From NCBI GenBank assembly GCA_013697725.1, contig JACCWI010000041.1, positions 1 to 36,562 on the forward strand: a DNA stretch of 36,562 nt, written 5' to 3'. Origin of the DNA: Tatlockia sp. GTDB taxonomy: Bacteria > Pseudomonadota > Gammaproteobacteria > Legionellales > Legionellaceae. The notes under the pieces were generated by a model. It worked only from the letters and a program-made list of their open reading frames with translations, did no database searches and had not been told where the DNA came from. This document shows, piece after piece, positions 33,148-36,562 of the stretch (within the stretch, counting starts at the first letter, position 1; each line of letters begins with the position of its first letter). The translations under genes were made by a program, and so were the position numbers.

Positions 33148-34143
33148 ATGTTAGAAAACTGTGGCATAGAAAATGCTTTAAATCTATTTATTAAAATTCG
33201 GGAAATTGATATGGCTAAACTTCAAAACTCAAGATCACGATTATCTAATAATAGTCGAGTTTTACTGCAAGACCACCAGATACATTTAAAATTAGCTTCC
33301 TTTAATTATAAACGTTTAGAACCAAAACTTCCTTCAATTGATTGGAAGAAGGACTTGAACTATGAAATCAAAATGCGTGCAATCGAGCAGGAAATGCTAG
33401 AGAAAGAAATTTCATTAATTAAGCCATTCATGGAAGGTATGCCGTTAATTGTAAATGAATTTCTAAAATGGTTTGAAGAATTGGTTAACATAGGCCCCGG
33501 TCAAAATGACCCACTTTTTGATTGGTTAGAAGAAACAGCAAATCGAGAAGAGATGACATGGTTTATACGTCAAGAAATAGCAGGTGAGGCAGGTTTTGAA
33601 GATTTGGCGGCATTAACGCAAATTAAAATGCCAGCTCAACCAAAGCTTGAATTTGCTAGAAATTATTGGGATGAGATGGGGCGCGGCCATAAAAAAGGAA
33701 TGCATGGGCCAATGCTAGTATCTCTAGCCCAAGAGTTAAAGATAATACCTCCAACACCAGAAGAAATTATTACAGAAGCAGCAGCTCTCAGCAATATAAT
33801 GATTGCAATGGCAATCAATCGTACTTATGCATATCATTCTGCCGGAGCTCTGGGCGCGATAGAGCTCACAGCGCCCGGTCGTGCGATAAAGATTTATAAT
33901 GGTTTGAAACGTTTAGGGCTTAGTCCAGAAGCTCAACATTATTATTTACTTCACTCAAGCATTGATATTAAACATTCAAAAGCTTGGAACACCGAAGTAT
34001 TTTTACCCCTTATAACTGATAATCCTTCTCTTATCTGCCCCATTGCAGAAGGGGCTCTGCTTAGACTTAACGCAGGAAAACGATGCTTTGAGAGGTATCG
34101 TCAAGAATTGTGTGAAAATTCATCATTGCCAAAAAAACCATGA
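33148..34143 (+). CDS. Heme-oxygenase-like diiron oxidase (HDO family)
   Basis: A 331-residue all-helical protein of the iron-containing redox enzyme (Haem_oxygenas_2-like) family. Candidate metal ligands: a Glu in RQEIAGEAGFED (147 or 151), E176 and H186 in WDEMGRGHKKGMH, then H269-D273-H276 in LLHSSIDIKH. The spacing E-10-H and H-4-D-3-H equals that recalled for SznF, an arginine N-oxygenase. Relatives oxidise amines, cleave C-C bonds or make alkenes, so the reaction is open. The N-terminal 100 residues are an extra helical region. The ATG at 33148 has AAGGA too far upstream; ATG 33211 (MAKLQNS) has GGGA nearby and would leave room for divergent promoters, so the start is uncertain. Confidence 0.82.
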   Translation: MLENCGIENALNLFIKIREIDMAKLQNSRSRLSNNSRVLLQDHQIHLKLASFNYKRLEPKLPSIDWKKDLNYEIKMRAIEQEMLEKEISLIKPFMEGMPLIVNEFLKWFEELVNIGPGQNDPLFDWLEETANREEMTWFIRQEIAGEAGFEDLAALTQIKMPAQPKLEFARNYWDEMGRGHKKGMHGPMLVSLAQELKIIPPTPEEIITEAAALSNIMIAMAINRTYAYHSAGALGAIELTAPGRAIKIYNGLKRLGLSPEAQHYYLLHSSIDIKHSKAWNTEVFLPLITDNPSLICPIAEGALLRLNAGKRCFERYRQELCENSSLPKKP

Positions 34144-34226
34144 AAACTCAAAGAAAATCACCTGGAAAAAGAATGCGATAGTTTAACGTCTCTACACAAG
34201 TAAATGACGAGCTACACTTTAAAGAG

Positions 34227-34949
34227 TTAAACTGTGCTTTTTATCAACGAAATAAACCTCGAGTCTTTTATCATCTTTTCAGCAGTCAAATTATAAAGGC
34301 TAATATTATTTACAGGTTTAGGTAAAGTTTGAGCATATTCAAATAAAAGATCACCCAACTGTTGAGTTGTATCCATATACCCATATTTATTTTCAATGTA
34401 ATAATCTTTTAAATAGGGACTTTGTGCCCATGTAAGAAATGATCTTAGCCAAAGTTTAAGGGGGGTTTGATCATATTTTCGTATTGCCAAACAATCCTCC
34501 CACGCCTCTATCATTACATCTGCAATAAATTGTTCCTCAATGTTAGCCTCTAAAGTTAATGGCGTTTTTTTATTTGGCGCAATAGCTAGCTGGTATAGTT
34601 TTGGATTATTCATAAAAAAACTGGCGATAAACTCAGGTCGTGCGTGAGTAGCAGATTGTATTAATTGATTAGGGTATAGCCACAATTTATCAATAGCTTC
34701 CTTAGTTTTAGTATGACGTGAAAATCGCTGATTATATTCAAAAGAAAGGGAAGACAGCATGATATTAATACCCACAAAAATAATAGCAACCGAGGCAAGA
34801 GTTGAGAAAAAAACATTAAGGCGAGTTTTTTTATATTGTTCAGGACTACTATATTTAATGGTGACGTAAAGGCTAAAAATCATTATAAAAATGACAACTG
34901 TACTAATCACTACCGGTAACAAATCAAAACTGTTAAAAAAATCCTTCAT
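34227..34949 (-). CDS. Membrane protein of unknown function (tandem paralog 2)
   Basis: A 240-residue protein with two N-terminal membrane helices (LLPVVISTVVIFIMIFSLYV and VFFSTLASVAIIFVGINIML) and a soluble helical C-terminal domain of about 170 residues. It is highly similar over its length to the gene at 34991-35716, for example YKKTRLNVFFSTLASVAI and LTWAQSPYL in both. The short loop between the helices is basic (QYKKTRLN). No known family is recognised; the layout recalls DUF4760-type membrane proteins, without certainty. ATG 34949 has GGAGAG about 5 bases upstream, better than the ATG at 34961. The pair lies 41 bases apart on one strand. Confidence 0.7.
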   Translation of the reverse strand: MKDFFNSFDLLPVVISTVVIFIMIFSLYVTIKYSSPEQYKKTRLNVFFSTLASVAIIFVGINIMLSSLSFEYNQRFSRHTKTKEAIDKLWLYPNQLIQSATHARPEFIASFFMNNPKLYQLAIAPNKKTPLTLEANIEEQFIADVMIEAWEDCLAIRKYDQTPLKLWLRSFLTWAQSPYLKDYYIENKYGYMDTTQQLGDLLFEYAQTLPKPVNNISLYNLTAEKMIKDSRFISLIKSTV

Positions 34950-34990
34950 TAAACTCTCCATTTATAGCTACAAACAATAAAATACAATCC

Positions 34991-35716
34991 TTAACTTAGC
35001 GCCTTCATAAGGGAAATATATTTGGGGTCCTTCATCAATTTCTTAACAGTTGTAATATAAATACCAGGATTTACAATAGGTTTCGGAAGCGTTTCAGCGT
35101 ATTTAAATAAAAGCTCTGCAAATTGATTGGTTGTATCATCATACTCAAATTTAATGAGTTGATAATACTCCCTTAAATAAGGACTTTGCGCCCAGGTTAA
35201 GTATGACCTAAGCCAAATCTCAAAAGGTGTTAAGTCATATTTCATATCGGATAGACAATCTTCCCAGGACTGTAGCATTACATTGGCAATAAATTGCTCT
35301 TGAACAATAGCCACCGTGGTTAAAGGGGTACTTTTGGAGCGATCAACTAAATTAAGGATTGAAGGACTATTCAAGAAAAAGCTGGCTTTAAATTCTGGTC
35401 TGATGTGAGGACTATTTTTTAGTAATTCATTGGGATAGAGCCATAACTTGTCAACAGCTTCTTTGGTTTTGGTAAGGCGTGTAAATTTTTGATTATATTC
35501 AAACGCAATTGAAGACAGCATGATATTAATTCCAACAAAAATAATTGCCACCGAAGCCAGTGTGGAAAAGAAAACATTAAGTCGAGTTTTTTTGTATTGT
35601 TCTGTATCCCTATATTTGAAAGTTACATAAAGACTAAATATTAAAATGGTTAAAACCACCGTGCTAATTATGAGCGGGATAAGGTCCGAGATGTTAAAGT
35701 TAAAATGGTTCGGCAT
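34991..35716 (-). CDS. Membrane protein of unknown function (tandem paralog 1)
   Basis: A 241-residue protein with two N-terminal membrane helices (LIPLIISTVVLTILIFSLYV and VFFSTLASVAIIFVGINIML) and a soluble C-terminal domain. It shares most residues with the 34227-34949 protein, including IMLSS, FEYNQ, KLWLYP, RPEF, ASFF, EQFIA, WEDCL and LTWAQSPYL. The shared WLYPN and WEDCL stretches mark the likely functional surface. ATG 35716 is preferred since GGAGA lies 6 bases upstream; the ATG at 35722 would be only 1 base from it. No function is recognised. It is the first gene of a two-gene unit. Confidence 0.7.
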   Translation of the reverse strand: MPNHFNFNISDLIPLIISTVVLTILIFSLYVTFKYRDTEQYKKTRLNVFFSTLASVAIIFVGINIMLSSIAFEYNQKFTRLTKTKEAVDKLWLYPNELLKNSPHIRPEFKASFFLNSPSILNLVDRSKSTPLTTVAIVQEQFIANVMLQSWEDCLSDMKYDLTPFEIWLRSYLTWAQSPYLREYYQLIKFEYDDTTNQFAELLFKYAETLPKPIVNPGIYITTVKKLMKDPKYISLMKALS

Positions 35717-36289
35717 GCACATTCTCCATTATAAAGCGCATAAAGAGGTATTAAGAAGTCTATTATTTCCTAACGAAAGATGAAATAAAATATATTTTTT
35801 ATATAGAAGATTATCCTATTCTGGTGGATGAGCAAAGTTTTATCAAACTTATGTTTTTAGAAAATTATTTAAATTTTTATAGGCCATATGTATTCTTTAC
35901 TAAAGCATTCTTCTAAAACTGTTTTCCCCAAATAGGACTCTTTAAACATTTTTCACATTTATCTCGTAATTTAATAGCTGGATCCTTAAAAAGATTAGAC
36001 AGGGGCGTGTAGAACATTATATATTTCAGCGGATACTGCATAAATGTGAACTCTATTCTGTTTATTTGATAGGCTAATAATGAGTTCAATAATTAACCGC
36101 ATGAAGAGCCTGATAAAGCTATCTCCACATAATCTGCTTTTTAATTCATCAATCTCTGTTAAGGCAAGATATTTTTGCTAATATGTTACTGAACTAGGTG
36201 AAGGCAACACAAATCGCTGCAACAAAAAATGAGAAAGAATAGGCGTTTAAACATAAAGATCAATACAAAGACCCTTCAATTATTATCGG
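35717..36289. other. 573-base stretch without an intact gene
   Basis: A 60-codon minus-strand open frame without a good start (35995-36177; LTEIDELKSRLCGDSFIRLF then MRLIIELIISLSNK) reads somewhat protein-like and may be a gene scrap. Nothing else is recognised. The region lies next to the mobile element at the window end. Confidence 0.5.
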
Positions 36290-36439
36290 ATGAAAGAATA
36301 TCCTCAAGGCTCAACCTTAGTGCTTACCTTTGGTTTGCCTCCACCGGATCAATTAGTTTTGAAAGAAGAAACTGTTAAAGTAACGCTTGCACTAACTAAA
36401 GAGAGTGTGGATTTTTTCAAAGAAATAGCGAGAGAAAAA
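36290..36439 (+). pseudogene. CopG-type antitoxin gene, cut at its 3' end
   Basis: The frame contains LPPPDQLVLKEETVKVTLAL, then TKESVDFFKEIAREK. This is the typical core of CopG-like antitoxins (an acidic LP-x-P-x-x-L block, the strand VKVTLALTKES and the first helix), but the second helix with its usual YQ-x-MIR pattern is missing. The frame continues for 11 unrelated codons (VTVRRTTRCSI) that belong to the presumed insertion element starting at 36440. The 5' end is also uncertain: the ATG at 36290 has no good ribosome site. No toxin gene is found beside it. Confidence 0.5.
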
Positions 36440-36562
36440 GTAACCGTTCGGCGAACTACACGATGCTCAATCTAATTGCTACTAACCTTAACGGGTAAAA
36501 GATTTAAGTAATCCTCTTCATTGTTGCAAGCACGAATATTTTCAAATAGATGTTTGAGATAT
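36440..36562 (-). mobile_element. Right end of an IS66-family element (partial)
   Basis: From GTAACCGTTCGGCG at 36440 the sequence stops matching the antitoxin gene; IS66 elements characteristically start with GTAA. A transposase C-terminus on the minus strand ends 32 bases inside this boundary, as expected for the element's end. The rest lies beyond the window. Confidence 0.45.
36472..36561 (-). CDS. C-terminal end of an IS66-type transposase (partial)
   Basis: Twenty-nine codons run from the window edge to a stop at 36472 and read YLKHLFENIRACNNEEDYLN, then LLPVKVSSN. The pattern YL-x-x-LFE-x-I/L, then E-D-Y/F, then LLP close to the stop is typical of the C-terminal segment of IS66 TnpC. 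The start lies beyond the window, so domains and intactness cannot be judged. The short length limits confidence; an unrelated protein with a similar tail is possible. Confidence 0.5.
   Translation of the reverse strand, partial: YLKHLFENIRACNNEEDYLNLLPVKVSSN

Noticed and set aside
34180..34233. AGTTTAAC/GTTAAACT inverted repeat as a terminator between the oxidase and the tandem genes
   Set aside because: Arms of only 8 bases with a 38-base loop and no T-run; it extends into the coding end of the neighbouring gene.
36440..36498. One-base deletion in an A-run as the cause of the broken antitoxin
   Set aside because: Reading on in the shifted frame gives only a weak match to the family C-terminus, while the GTAA tip and transposase tail fit an insertion better.
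1..36562. CRISPR arrays, rRNA genes, replication origin, complete prophage
   Set aside because: No regularly spaced repeats, no rRNA-like segments, no phage structural genes or DnaA-box cluster were seen.

Overview
The window looks like chromosome of a Legionella or close relative (Legionellaceae). It is AT-rich. It carries a 4-hydroxyphenylpyruvate dioxygenase that reads like legiolysin (Lly), gammaproteobacterial housekeeping genes (asnS, lolC/lolD, yggX, tRNA-Phe), and many secreted or membrane proteins of unknown function. The genus call is inference from protein resemblance, not from a search.

Layout. 1-1.4 kb: Nudix hydrolase and DUF1801 protein, then a decayed gene scrap. 1.6-7.2 kb: two paralogous polytopic hybrid histidine kinases flanking a zinc alcohol dehydrogenase. 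7.4-11.8 kb: a tightly packed minus-strand operon of a SemiSWEET-like protein, an unknown protein, a soluble PAS-PAS-HK-REC-Hpt phosphorelay kinase and an ABM-domain monooxygenase. 11.9-14.7 kb: an islet bounded by tRNA-Phe and a decayed copy of its 3' part, holding an atypical SDR, structured noncoding DNA and a coiled-coil protein. 14.9-17.5 kb: yggX, a PilZ protein, a TraX-family protein, a small secreted protein and an asnC remnant lacking its DNA-binding half. 17.6-19.6 kb: lolC-lolD. 19.7-21.7 kb: a DUF3494 (ice-binding-like) secreted protein with an outer-membrane barrel protein. 21.9-23.9 kb: asnS and a divergent exported protein. 24-28.5 kb: a five-gene minus-strand operon (amino-acid dehydrogenase, O-methyltransferase, HPPD/legiolysin, fumarylacetoacetase, maleylacetoacetate isomerase) for aromatic amino-acid breakdown. 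28.6-31.3 kb: exported protein, glycerophosphodiesterase and UgpB-type binding protein. 31.3-34.1 kb: an amidinohydrolase-fold enzyme and a methyltransferase, divergent from a heme-oxygenase-like diiron oxidase. 34.2-35.7 kb: two tandem membrane paralogs. 35.7-36.6 kb: gene-poor DNA ending in what looks like an IS66-family element inserted in an antitoxin-like gene.

The strongest candidate for an undescribed system is the 31.3-34.1 kb cassette. A heme-oxygenase-like diiron oxidase whose ligand spacing resembles the SznF N-oxygenase sits beside an arginine-deiminase/DDAH-fold enzyme and an NPPF-type methyltransferase, which suggests a small pathway acting on a guanidine, arginine-like or other nitrogen-rich substrate. 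Second are the SemiSWEET/unknown/phosphorelay operon and the tRNA-Phe islet.
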